DNA of 64,000 nt from Mycobacterium sp. (GTDB lineage: Bacteria; Actinomycetota; Actinomycetes; Mycobacteriales; Mycobacteriaceae). The position numbers and the translations under genes were made by a program. The stretch spans positions 62,001 to 126,000 of the forward strand of contig NZ_SCRH01000013.1 of the NCBI RefSeq assembly GCF_004298145.1, written 5' to 3'. Below, piece by piece: positions 26,203 through 34,344 of this stretch. Below the pieces are notes generated by a model. The model saw only the letters and a list, made by a program, of their open reading frames with translations. It was not told where the DNA came from and made no database searches. Each line of letters begins with the position of its first letter. Positions within the stretch are counted from its first letter, which is position 1.

Positions 26203-28149
26203 ATGCGGCTCGTATACCTGAGCGTCGGTGAGCTGATCGCTGCTGCCGGCGGGGATCCGTGGGCGGTCGACCAGAGTTTGCAGGCCGGCAGCCCGTTTCA
26301 GATTTCCAGGCTGGCGGAGGCCTTTCACGCCGCCGGCCGATGCACCACCGAAGCCAACAACGACTTCGAGCAAGCCCGGAAGCGCTTCGATGCGGCCTGG
26401 AACCACCACAATGGCGACCACCCGATCAACGGCGCCGACGACGTGCAACGCACCGTGAAATCGCTTGGCGCACAGTCCTTACAACTGCCCAAAATCGGCG
26501 CCGATTTGGAAAGCATCGCCGCCGCCCTGGCGGAAGCCCAAAAAGCCGGGGCTCAGCAGATCGCCACCCTGGAACGCCAGTTGCAGCTGCTCGACGAAAT
26601 CATCGGTGCGGCGACCAAGGATCTTGAGGACGGCAATCTCGACACGAAGAGCCGCGACGCCCTGCGGATGTTGATCAAGGACGCCAAAGCAGACGCCGCC
26701 GACGACACCCGAGACGCTCTCCACCAGCTGAACGCGATACGCGATGGCTATTCGGCCGCGTTGGAGAAGTCACTGGGCCAATTACGCGCCGAAGGCTATG
26801 ACTCCGAGAACCTGGTGCGAGCAGACGCGGACCCTCAGGTACCGCCCCCCAACACCAACCCCGAGGATGTGCACCGATGGTGGACGTCGCTGACACCGGA
26901 GCAGCGGCAGCAGTTCATCGCCGAGCACCCCGATCAGGTGGGCAATCTCAACGGCGTTCCCATCCTCGCGCGCAGCACGGCCAATATGTCGGTCATGAAC
27001 CAGGACCTCAACCGGGTGACCGACGCGGCCGGCCGCAGTGGGGTAACGGCCGCCGATGTGGTGCGTGATCCGGCGAAATACGGTCTGTCCGCGGTCGATA
27101 TCACCCGCTATCAAAACGCCGTCGAAACCAAAAAGGGTCTCGATCACGACGCCGGCCCCGATGCGCATCACCCGAATCCGACCTACCTGTTCGCGTATGA
27201 CCCGCTGGCCTTCGGCGGCAAGGGGCGCGCGGCGATCGCCATCGGCAACCCGGACACCGCGAAAAACACCGCGGTGATCGTGCCCGGCACCAGCAGCAGC
27301 GTGAAAGGGGGCTGGCTGCACGAAGGCCACAACGACGCCCTCAACCTTTTCGCCCAGGCCAACCTCGCCGACCCGAACAATCCCACGGCGGTGATCGCGT
27401 GGATGGGTTACGACGCCCCGAACGACTTCACAGACCTCCAGCGCATCTCCACGCCGATGTTGGCGCGGACCGGCGGTGAGGCGTTGGCGCAGGACGTCAA
27501 CGGTCTCTGGGCCACGCACCTCGGCGCAGGCCAGCAGGTCACCGTGTTGGGCCATTCTTATGGTTCGACCACAGTCTCGGATGCATTCGCCATGCACCAC
27601 ATGCATGCCACCGATGCGGTGCTCATCGGTTGTCCGGGAACGGATATGGCCCACAGCGCTGCCGACTTCCACCTTGCTGGCGGACACGTCTACGTGGGTG
27701 CGGCGTCCACGGATCCGATCAGCCTGATCGGCGAATCCAACGGATTGAGCAAGTCCTTATTCGGGGGCGACCCCGGTGGCCAATGGCTGGGAACCGACCC
27801 GGGGCTGGGGGCTGACCCCGCCGCCGACGGATTCGGATCGGTCCGGTTCCGCGCCGAAGTGCCGGGCTCCGACGGCATCAATGCCCGCCACGACCACTCG
27901 CAGTACTACGTCCCGGGGAGCGAGGCCCTGCACAGCATGGCCGACATCGCCTCCGGCCACGGCGACGCCCTGCAAGCGGACGGCCTGACAGCCGGGCACC
28001 GCCATCAGCTGGGTGTCCAGGTGAACGTTCCCGGCCTGGGGCCGGTCAACATCGGTCCGCCGACACCCGCCTTCGTCGACCCGGAGTGGGACCGCTCCCC
28101 GGCGTCTGTCACCAACGATCATTACTTCGATGCCGAACATCATCACTAG
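26203..28149 (+). CDS. Rv2079-like protein: helical N-terminus plus DUF1023 alpha/beta hydrolase
   Basis: The 648-residue product resembles the hypothetical Rv2079 of Mtb, which also precedes lppJ. The first 230 residues are mostly helical with charged repeats (FEQARKRFDAAWNHHNGDHPIN, then IAAALAEAQKAG). A linker precedes a DUF1023 alpha/beta hydrolase domain. Its nucleophile elbow is VLGHSYGS with Ser452, and the likely catalytic His lies in NARHDHSQYY. There is no signal peptide. The end overlaps lppJ by 20 nt, so the two are coupled. No clear ribosome site is seen before ATG 26203. Substrate unknown. Confidence 0.8.
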   Translation: MRLVYLSVGELIAAAGGDPWAVDQSLQAGSPFQISRLAEAFHAAGRCTTEANNDFEQARKRFDAAWNHHNGDHPINGADDVQRTVKSLGAQSLQLPKIGADLESIAAALAEAQKAGAQQIATLERQLQLLDEIIGAATKDLEDGNLDTKSRDALRMLIKDAKADAADDTRDALHQLNAIRDGYSAALEKSLGQLRAEGYDSENLVRADADPQVPPPNTNPEDVHRWWTSLTPEQRQQFIAEHPDQVGNLNGVPILARSTANMSVMNQDLNRVTDAAGRSGVTAADVVRDPAKYGLSAVDITRYQNAVETKKGLDHDAGPDAHHPNPTYLFAYDPLAFGGKGRAAIAIGNPDTAKNTAVIVPGTSSSVKGGWLHEGHNDALNLFAQANLADPNNPTAVIAWMGYDAPNDFTDLQRISTPMLARTGGEALAQDVNGLWATHLGAGQQVTVLGHSYGSTTVSDAFAMHHMHATDAVLIGCPGTDMAHSAADFHLAGGHVYVGAASTDPISLIGESNGLSKSLFGGDPGGQWLGTDPGLGADPAADGFGSVRFRAEVPGSDGINARHDHSQYYVPGSEALHSMADIASGHGDALQADGLTAGHRHQLGVQVNVPGLGPVNIGPPTPAFVDPEWDRSPASVTNDHYFDAEHHH

Positions 28150-28711
28150 GCGACCACCGCTGTTCACACGGCAAGCTCTGCTTGCCGTGCTCGCCGTCGT
28201 CGTCATGCTGTTAGGAGGATGTGCCCTGGTGATGAACAAACCACATTCCTCGGGTCCCTCAACCAACCCGTTCGATGATTCCGCCCACCCGCTCACCGAC
28301 GATCAGGCCATGGCTCAGGTGATGGGGCCGGCCAAACAGCTTGTGGCCGTGGCCAATTTGCAGGGTGTCAGCGGCGGCTTTTCGTTCGCCTCGTGCAACG
28401 ACCAAGGCGATCCACCCTACAGAGGCACGGCCACGGTCAGCTTCCTCATCCACGGCGACGCCGATGCCTACTTCCAGCAAGTCCGGTCCGCGATGGTTGC
28501 TCATGGGTGGAACGACGGCGCCGCAGCGGGGCAGCGTTACTTCGGCACCACGCTGAACAAGGACGGCGTCACCGCGAACATGGGTTACGTACCGTCCGAC
28601 CACCGCTACGGACAGATCATGCTCTACGGCCAGTGCCGCAACACGACCGATCACCATCACGACGGCAAGACCGACAGCACCGACATCACCAACGAGCTCA
28701 CCGCGCGGTGA
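28130..28711 (+). CDS. lppJ: lipoprotein LppJ
   Basis: The 193-residue product has a lipoprotein signal: basic start, hydrophobic run ALLAVLAVVVMLLGGC and lipidated Cys31. It should be anchored outside the cytoplasmic membrane. The mature part (LTDDQAMAQVMGPAKQLVAVA, then SFLIHGDADAYFQQVRSAMVAHGW) matches mycobacterial LppJ, whose role is unknown. The start lies inside the end of the preceding hydrolase gene, the same pairing as Rv2079-lppJ in Mtb, so the two products probably work together at the envelope. Confidence 0.82.
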   Translation: MPNIITRRPPLFTRQALLAVLAVVVMLLGGCALVMNKPHSSGPSTNPFDDSAHPLTDDQAMAQVMGPAKQLVAVANLQGVSGGFSFASCNDQGDPPYRGTATVSFLIHGDADAYFQQVRSAMVAHGWNDGAAAGQRYFGTTLNKDGVTANMGYVPSDHRYGQIMLYGQCRNTTDHHHDGKTDSTDITNELTAR

Positions 28712-28736
28712 CATCCAGCGCGGCAGCACTCCGCCG

Positions 28737-28952
28737 TTGGCCGGCGAGGGGTTCGGGCAGGCACGTGAGCGCTTCGACGCAGCCTGGAACCACCAGATGG
28801 GTGACCACCCGATCAACGACTCCGCTCAAGTACAGCGAGCGACGAAAGCCCTTGGGGCGCAGTACGAACAGTTACCCATGGGGCATAAAGCCATGGGCGC
28901 CCTGCATACCGACGGTTACGACCCCCGACGGCCGTCGACAACCGGACGGTAA
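28737..28952 (+). pseudogene. decayed fragment of a second Rv2079-like gene
   Basis: A 71-codon open stretch repeats part of the N-terminus of the gene at 26203: FGQARERFDAAWNHQMGDHPIN followed by QVQRATKALGAQYEQLP. It then jumps to GALHTDGYDPRR, resembling the later LRAEGYD segment, which implies an internal deletion. It lacks the hydrolase domain and a sensible start. The surrounding 316 bases (28712-29027) hold no other gene. Confidence 0.6.
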
Positions 28953-29027
28953 GTCCGTTGAGGCCGGATGAGGTAAGAGATCCAGGGCCGATCGCCGGTA
29001 CTGGTGGCATTCCAGGCACGCCGCAGC

Positions 29028-29642
29028 CTAGTTCACAGGCCGGAGCCCGCCGATCGCGTGGTGAATCATCGCGCGTCGGATCTCGTCGGTCGGCGGGTGG
29101 CGGTGACCTGGGGCGAACAACCAGCCGTCGAACATCACGATGCCGAGGATCATCGCCACGACGCAGGGCACGGCGATGTCGAAGTTGGTGTGCGTGAGTT
29201 CACGTGCCTCGGCTTCGGCCGCCGAAGCGGCCGCCACGCGGGTGATCTCGTCGTAGATCCGTGTGCCGATGTCGACGCCGTCGAACCGCTCGGCGGCAAC
29301 CAGCGAGAACAACACGTCTCGATGCTGCAGCGTGAAGTCGTACATGTCGGTGACGAAGAGGTCGACGAGCGGTGCATTGGCGAGTGGCTCTTCCCGCTCG
29401 GTCCAGCGCCGGATCAACTCGTCCACGAACGCATGGAAGGGCTCGACGACCGTCTGCTCGAACAGCGCCTGTTTGCTACCGAAGTGCCGGAAGATCAATG
29501 CCTCGTTGACGTCTGCGGCGACGGCGATCTCACGCAGACTGGTCCCGCGATACCCGCGCTCGGCGAACAGTCTTCGCGCCGAGTCCTCGATCGCCGCTCG
29601 TGCCTCTCCGCGCCGCCGCCGTTCGGTCATCCTCGGAGTCAA
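29028..29642 (-). CDS. TetR-family transcriptional regulator
   Basis: A 204-residue regulator with an N-terminal helix-turn-helix: ARRLFAERGYRGTSLREIAVAADVNEALIFRHFGSK. The C-terminal ligand domain is not recognisable. A start four codons later (29630, MTERRRRGE) is equally possible. It is divergent from a six- to seven-helix membrane protein; a perfect 7-bp inverted repeat between them is the probable operator, so the regulator likely controls itself and that gene. Confidence 0.84.
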   Translation of the reverse strand: MTPRMTERRRRGEARAAIEDSARRLFAERGYRGTSLREIAVAADVNEALIFRHFGSKQALFEQTVVEPFHAFVDELIRRWTEREEPLANAPLVDLFVTDMYDFTLQHRDVLFSLVAAERFDGVDIGTRIYDEITRVAAASAAEAEARELTHTNFDIAVPCVVAMILGIVMFDGWLFAPGHRHPPTDEIRRAMIHHAIGGLRPVN

Positions 29643-29654
29643 CGACTTGTTATG

Positions 29655-29672
29655 TAAGCAGTCACCTGCTTA
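29655..29672. promoter_or_regulatory. perfect inverted repeat, candidate TetR operator
   Basis: TAAGCAG and CTGCTTA flank TCAC. The site lies 13 nt before the tetR start and 12 nt before the GTG of the membrane protein gene. The symmetry, length and location are typical of TetR operators. Confidence 0.7.
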
Positions 29673-29683
29673 TCGTACAAGGC

Positions 29684-30421
29684 GTGTACGACGCTCACGA
29701 GGTGCTCCGGACTTTCGACGACCACACGATCGCAATCGTCGCGCTGTCGGCGATAGCGTTGATCGCCAACTACGTCTGGTACGGCGAAATGATCCGCATC
29801 GCGCGCCGGGACAAGGTCGCCGCCTGCGCCCCTGCGACGACGCTGCTCTATCTCGCACACGACGGCAGCTACCTCGTGCTCTTTAACCACTGGTTCGGCG
29901 GCGAGTACGACCATTGGTTCACCAAGCTGTTCTTCGTGGGCATCATCGTGACCTTCAGCCTCGAGGTGGTGATGTTCTCCCAGACGCTGCGGTACGGGCG
30001 GGCAGAGTACGCCCCGAGGCTCACGCAACGGCACTTCGTCGCCGCGATGCTCGCCGCCCTCGCCGCCGCCGTGGCATTGTGGGCCGCCACCAAGTCGGCC
30101 CTCGGCGACGATATCTACCTCTTCAGCTTCACCGCCGCGATCGCCTGGGCCGTGCCGTTCGGCGCGGCCCAGATGCTGCGCCGAGGCGACGGCAGCGGAA
30201 CCTCGGTCCTCACATGGGCGAGCTTCACCTTGATCGGTACCCCTTGGGCCATCTGCACCATCGCGTTCTTCGGACCAAACTTCCAGACCGTGCCCTGGAT
30301 CGCGCTCTGCCTCCTGTGCGTCATCGGTGGGGCTGTCAATACCTGGTTTGCGACACACCTCAGGCGCCGACCGACAGCCGCGACGGCCGACGCTCCACGA
30401 CCCGTTGCCGTCACCGCCTGA
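29684..30421 (+). CDS. polytopic membrane protein of unknown function
   Basis: A 245-residue hydrophobic protein with six or seven predicted membrane segments, for example TIAIVALSAIALIANYVWYG, KLFFVGIIVTFSLEVVMF, FVAAMLAALAAAVALWAA and IALCLLCVIGGAVNTWF. No family is recognised. The longer frame would start inside tetR, so the GTG at 29684, preceded by CAAGG, is chosen. The divergent TetR gene and operator suggest expression induced by a small molecule, as for efflux or stress-response membrane proteins. Confidence 0.7.
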   Translation: MYDAHEVLRTFDDHTIAIVALSAIALIANYVWYGEMIRIARRDKVAACAPATTLLYLAHDGSYLVLFNHWFGGEYDHWFTKLFFVGIIVTFSLEVVMFSQTLRYGRAEYAPRLTQRHFVAAMLAALAAAVALWAATKSALGDDIYLFSFTAAIAWAVPFGAAQMLRRGDGSGTSVLTWASFTLIGTPWAICTIAFFGPNFQTVPWIALCLLCVIGGAVNTWFATHLRRRPTAATADAPRPVAVTA

Positions 30422-30543
30422 AACCCTAAGGACTGCCTTCCCGCACCACCTGATGACTGCCGACTGGCTCGAGGCCCACCTCGACGATTCACCTGCGCGC
30501 AGGCCGGCGCTAGTGATCCGAAAACCCTTGGCATGAAGTGGAT

Positions 30544-31020
30544 TTACGAAGCCGCAAAGTCACCGACGGCGGTCATTTTGTTTCCGTCCCGGGCGGTGGC
30601 GAAGCCGCCAGCGGTAAATGCGCAATTCAGAATGATCGCTCGATGTGGAGGACTTTGCATCCACAAGTCGAGGGCCTCGCGGGATGTCGCGGCGGATCCG
30701 GTGCCCCAGAAGACGATCTCACCCGAGTACCTGCTCCGATAGCCCGCATCGGTGATCCGCACCTGCGGCGAAGAGCCGTCCGAACCGATGTGCCCGCTTA
30801 CCCCGTTGCGCAGCATGTCGTCGGCGTGCCGCTGCGCGGCTTCGGTCAACCGCGGGTCGTCGCTGATCGCCCCGCATCCCTGGCGAAGCTGGTTGACGCC
30901 GCTGTACACCGCGGTCCCAGAATCGTCTGCATGCGCGACAAAACCGGAGAGTGTGCCGGGAGCCGTGATGAGGACGGCACAGATCGAGAAGACTGCGACG
31001 ATCTCGAGTTTCGTCGTCAT
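30544..31020 (-). CDS. secreted CAP (SCP/PR1) domain protein
   Basis: The 158-residue product has an N-terminal signal peptide (IVAVFSICAVLITAPGTLSGFVAHA). It is followed by a CAP domain: VNQLRQGCGAISDDPRLTEAAQRHADDML, then LDLWMQSPPHRAIILNCAFTAGGFA with the PPHR..I signature. Bacterial CAP proteins are exported and of mostly unknown function, some binding lipids. The ATG at 31020 follows GAGG; a longer frame start is rejected because it would precede the signal peptide with a polar segment. Confidence 0.8.
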   Translation of the reverse strand: MTTKLEIVAVFSICAVLITAPGTLSGFVAHADDSGTAVYSGVNQLRQGCGAISDDPRLTEAAQRHADDMLRNGVSGHIGSDGSSPQVRITDAGYRSRYSGEIVFWGTGSAATSREALDLWMQSPPHRAIILNCAFTAGGFATARDGNKMTAVGDFAAS

Positions 31021-31150
31021 GTTGCCTCGTGCCGCATACTCGTTTGTCTGTTTTAGATAACGAAATGTTACCCACTTGCAACCATCGAAGGTCCAGAATC
31101 CCAAATCCGTTCCGGACCTACCGAGAGCGCGGTTAAGCGCAAGGCCCCTG

Positions 31151-32155
31151 CTAGTGGCCCGCGTTGTGCGCCAGATCGATGGCGTACTGGCTCACGAAGT
31201 TGCCGGCCGGCGGATCGCCTTTGCCGCACGTGCCGTCGGATTCACCGGGACGTTTGATCCATAGGTAGGCGTCGGCGTGCGCGCCCGCGGTCGCCGCGGT
31301 GGGCGGAGTGCCCAACGCTCGGCTGCTGGGGTTGCACCAGTTGAGCTCGGAGTCGGGCGCCGGTCCGGCACCGTTGCGCGATGTGTCGATCACGTAGTGC
31401 GAACCGTTCGTCAGCCCCGAAATCGCCTCCCCGTAACCGATTTCGTCCTCGGTGGTGAAGAAGTTCGCGGTGTTGACGCTGAAACCCCGCGCGTGGCCGA
31501 CACCGGCCTGGTTGAGCCTGGCGGCCATGTCCTCGGGGCTATGCCAGCGCAGGTGACCCGCGTCGACGTAAACGGCCGCGTTCGGGTCGCGGGTCAGCGT
31601 GTCGACGGCGTAGCGAATCAAATCGAAGCGCTCTTGGCGTGCATCACCTGAAAGGCAGTCGGCCATGGCCAGCGCATCGGGTTCGACGACGATCGCGACC
31701 CGCGAGGCGCCCACGCCGGCTGCGATGCCGTCGATCCACGAGCGATAGTCGTCGGCCGTCGACATGCCGCCCGCGGCGAAGCTGCCACAGTCGCGGTGCG
31801 GGATTCCATAGAGCGCCAGCACCGGGATAGCGCCGGCAGCGGCCGCGTCGCTGGTGTACTTGCCGACCGTGCCCGCCGAGGAACCCGGCACGATCCAGTA
31901 CGCCTGCGGGGTGTTGGCGATAGCGGTCAGCTCGGGACTCGGCGGATCGGCATGCTGCGCGGCGCGCATGGCCGCCGAAGTGGGATTGACGTAGAAGGGC
32001 GCCCCGTCCAACGGGTTGCCGTCGGCGACCAAGCGCACCGTCGGGGCGGGAAGGGTCCGCACCGGATCGCCAGGTTGACCCATAGCGGCCACGGCCGCGA
32101 CCGTGAGCAAGGGGGCGATCCACCGCGCGGCTGCACCAGCAGCTGAGAACATCAC
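31151..32155 (-). CDS. celA1: secreted GH6 cellulase CelA1
   Basis: A 334-residue glycoside hydrolase of family 6, acting on beta-1,4-glucans outside the cell. A signal peptide (WIAPLLTVAAVAAMG) precedes the catalytic domain. Family signatures: PVLALYGIPHRDCGSFAAGG, VAIVVEPDALAMADCL with catalytic Asp candidates, VYVDAGHLRWHSPEDMA, and the C-terminal DAYLWIKRPGESDGTCG. It matches mycobacterial CelA1 (Rv0062). It sits near the GH5-like gene and cutinase but shares no obvious operon. Confidence 0.88.
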   Translation of the reverse strand: MMFSAAGAAARWIAPLLTVAAVAAMGQPGDPVRTLPAPTVRLVADGNPLDGAPFYVNPTSAAMRAAQHADPPSPELTAIANTPQAYWIVPGSSAGTVGKYTSDAAAAGAIPVLALYGIPHRDCGSFAAGGMSTADDYRSWIDGIAAGVGASRVAIVVEPDALAMADCLSGDARQERFDLIRYAVDTLTRDPNAAVYVDAGHLRWHSPEDMAARLNQAGVGHARGFSVNTANFFTTEDEIGYGEAISGLTNGSHYVIDTSRNGAGPAPDSELNWCNPSSRALGTPPTAATAGAHADAYLWIKRPGESDGTCGKGDPPAGNFVSQYAIDLAHNAGH

Positions 32156-32273
32156 CCCAGAAAATTAATGGTTCGGAAGCATCAAGCGCCAATCGGCGGC
32201 GGTGGACGATGGCGCGATCGGCGCTCGACGCGGTTGGCTCATCAGCCCGCGCGGGGCGGCCACGGCCATCCGC

Positions 32274-32990
32274 CTACATCGATCCTCCCCCGCCGGGACC
32301 CCCGCCAATAAGACCCGCCGCAAAGGCTGCGCCCTTGTCAATCATTGCCACGTTGGTCGAATACGTGTCATGTGCGGCGAAATTCATCCCGTCGGAGCAG
32401 ATCGGGTCCTCGGCGGCGCACACCTGGATGGTCTTGGCCTGATAGAGCGGGCCGATGGTGACCGGCGGCTCGCCGAAGAAGTTCATCGCCTTTTCGCTCG
32501 GCAATGCGAAGAGCACGACCGAGGAGATGTGGTTGGCCACTTCCGGATCCATCGGTTTGGGCACGGTCGCCGGATCGATCCCGTTCGGTACGGAAGGCGA
32601 AGTGACGAAGCCCATCACGGCCGCACCCTGGGAATAACCGCCGAGCACCATCTTGGTGTTGGGGCAGTCGTGCGCCATCGAAACCACGTGCGTGCCCGCG
32701 TCTCTGACACCGGCCTCGCCCGCGCTCGTCCAGTCATGGGTAGCGGGGTAATTGACCGGATATACGTCGAGTGATTTTGTGCCGACGCGCGGGCGCAGGG
32801 AGTCGACGAATGCCTGTCCGGTCGGGCCGAGACCGGGTGGGTCGTCGGTGCCGCGGGCGAACACCACCTGAAGGTCGGGACACGGCTCAGCGGCGGCGGA
32901 GGGGATGGCGGAGGCGAGGACGGAAGCGGCGACGCCCGATGCCGCGGCCATCACAGGAGCAAGGAAACGAGCGCTATGACGTGCGAACAT
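32274..32990 (-). CDS. secreted cutinase-family serine esterase
   Basis: A 238-residue esterase or lipase of the cutinase-like protein family. The signal peptide ends around SAIPSAAA. The mature enzyme has EPCPDLQVVFARGTDDPPGLG, the nucleophile elbow GGYSQGAAV with Ser120, and AAEDPICSDG with Asp, then a His in FAAHDTY. Cysteines are placed for the usual disulfides. ATG at 32990 is chosen because a longer frame lacks signal features. It lies beside tRNA-Ser(CGA). Confidence 0.88.
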   Translation of the reverse strand: MFARHSARFLAPVMAAASGVAASVLASAIPSAAAEPCPDLQVVFARGTDDPPGLGPTGQAFVDSLRPRVGTKSLDVYPVNYPATHDWTSAGEAGVRDAGTHVVSMAHDCPNTKMVLGGYSQGAAVMGFVTSPSVPNGIDPATVPKPMDPEVANHISSVVLFALPSEKAMNFFGEPPVTIGPLYQAKTIQVCAAEDPICSDGMNFAAHDTYSTNVAMIDKGAAFAAGLIGGGPGGGGSM

Positions 32991-33152
32991 GCCGCATGTG
33001 TTGCCCAGACATGTGATTTCCAAATCCGCGACTTTTCGGCCACCGACCGATGGGCTTCTACGCAGACCGCGCAGATGCGGGCAAGATGCGGCCACGGAAC
33101 GACCGAGCCGGCTTCCCAGCAAACCCGGAAACCACTTACGTCCGTACAGGCT

Positions 33153-33242
33153 TGGCGGTGGCGGAGGGATTTGAACCCTCGGACGGTTTTAGCCGTCACA
33201 CGCTTTCGAGGCGTGCTCCTTAGGCCGCTCGGACACGCCACC
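33153..33242 (-). tRNA. tRNA-Ser (anticodon CGA)
   Basis: Full cloverleaf on the minus strand. The acceptor stem is GGTGGCG/CGCCACC with discriminator G, the anticodon arm CACGC-CTCGAAA-GCGTG, the long variable arm GACGGCTAAAACCGTC and the T-loop GTTCAAATC. CCA appears to be encoded at 33153-33155. It reads UCG codons. In Mtb an integrase lies near the corresponding locus; none is seen here. Confidence 0.95.
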
Positions 33243-33271
33243 GCCGAGCAGCTTACCGAACCGAACGCCTC

Positions 33272-33742
33272 TCACCCCAATCGCTGGCGGGCGAAGAAGG
33301 CCTCCAACGGCGCGGCGCACTCCTGCGCCAGCACCCCGCCGCGCACTTCCGGGCGATGATTGAGCCGCCGGTCGCGGACCACGTCCCACAGCGATCCGAC
33401 CGCCCCGGTCTTGGGCTCCCAGGCGCCGAACACCAGCCGGGCGATGCGCGACAGCACCAGCGCACCCGCGCACATGGTGCAGGGTTCGACGGTGACGGCC
33501 AGCGTGGCGCCCTCGAGCCGCCACCCGTCCCCGAGCACCCCGGCCGCCGCCCGCAGCGCCAGGATCTCGGCGTGTGCCGTCGGGTCGCCCAGGGCCTCGC
33601 GGGCGTTCACCGCGCGCGCCAGCTCGGTTCCGTCGGCGCTGACCACCACCGCGCCGATCGGCACGTCGCGGGGACCCGCCGTCGCAGCAACCGACAGTGC
33701 GGAACGGATCAGATCTTCGTCAGTCACCGACCGCGCGATCAC
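33272..33742 (-). CDS. tadA: tRNA adenosine(34) deaminase TadA
   Basis: Converts A34 to inosine in tRNA-Arg(ACG), an essential wobble modification. The 156-residue protein has the zinc-deaminase motif: H57-A-E59 and PCTMC with Cys88 and Cys91. The substrate tRNA-Arg(ACG) is encoded in this window at 55630-55702. The GTG start overlaps the preceding gene's stop by four bases (GTGA), so the two are translationally coupled, as in Mtb Rv3753c-Rv3752c. Confidence 0.93.
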   Translation of the reverse strand: MIARSVTDEDLIRSALSVAATAGPRDVPIGAVVVSADGTELARAVNAREALGDPTAHAEILALRAAAGVLGDGWRLEGATLAVTVEPCTMCAGALVLSRIARLVFGAWEPKTGAVGSLWDVVRDRRLNHRPEVRGGVLAQECAAPLEAFFARQRLG

Positions 33743-34260
33743 CGACCGAGGCGGTCGATCACCGCCGACAGCTGATCGGCGAAGCCCATCTCGCGGGCGA
33801 TGCGGCCCAGCTGCTCGTCGGCGTACAGATCGGTCTCGTCGACGATGACCCCCAAGACCGCCTCGGGCAGCCCGATGTCGGACAGTAACCCCAGGTCACC
33901 CTCTTCGAAGGGATCCGAATCCTCGAGATCGTCCGGATCGACGTCGGCGTCGAGCTTGTCGAGCACTTCCGCGGCGATGTCGTAGTCCAGCGCGGCGGTG
34001 GCATCCGATAGCAACAGCCGCGTCCCCGACGGTGCGGGCCGCACGATGACGAAGAATTCGTCGTCCACATCCAGCAGGCCGAAGACCGCCCCGGCGCTGC
34101 GCAATTCACGCAGCTCCGTCTCCGCGGCCGCGAGGCTCATCAACGACTTACGGGCCATGGGAGCACAGCGCCACTGCCCCTCTTCGCGCACGACCGCGAC
34201 GCCGAAGCCGTCCGGCGTGTCCGCGGACAGGCCCTGGGCAGAGGCCCGTTGTGCTCCCAT
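33739..34260 (-). CDS. TadA-associated conserved protein (Rv3753c-like)
   Basis: A 173-residue actinobacterial protein always found beside tadA and named for that linkage; its biochemical role is unknown. Typical segments are PDGFGVAVVREEG, LRELRSAGAVFGLLDVDDEFFVIVRP and the acidic DADVDPDDLEDSDPFEEGDLG. It overlaps tadA by four bases. The ATG at 34260 lies inside one arm of a 15-bp perfect inverted repeat whose other arm is within the coding region, which could mask the start codon in the mRNA. Confidence 0.85.
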   Translation of the reverse strand: MGAQRASAQGLSADTPDGFGVAVVREEGQWRCAPMARKSLMSLAAAETELRELRSAGAVFGLLDVDDEFFVIVRPAPSGTRLLLSDATAALDYDIAAEVLDKLDADVDPDDLEDSDPFEEGDLGLLSDIGLPEAVLGVIVDETDLYADEQLGRIAREMGFADQLSAVIDRLGR

Positions 34261-34264
34261 GGCC
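34153..34264. repeat. 15-bp perfect inverted repeat spanning the Rv3753c-like start codon
   Basis: GGCCATGGGAGCACA at 34153-34167 is the reverse complement of 34250-34264, with 82 bases between. In the minus-strand mRNA the outer arm contains the AUG start, so a long-range stem could hide it. Confidence 0.85.
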
Positions 34265-34344
34265 GCTTACGGTAGTCCCTGACCAGGCCCCTGACCAGAT
34301 GGAGCCTGGTAGCGGCGACATCTGACAGCGACGTTCTCGGCCAG

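Noticed and set aside
33153..33242. Integrated prophage or island with att sites at tRNA-Ser(CGA)
   Set aside because: No integrase, excisionase or duplicated tRNA end was seen in the window; only a synteny edge can be claimed.
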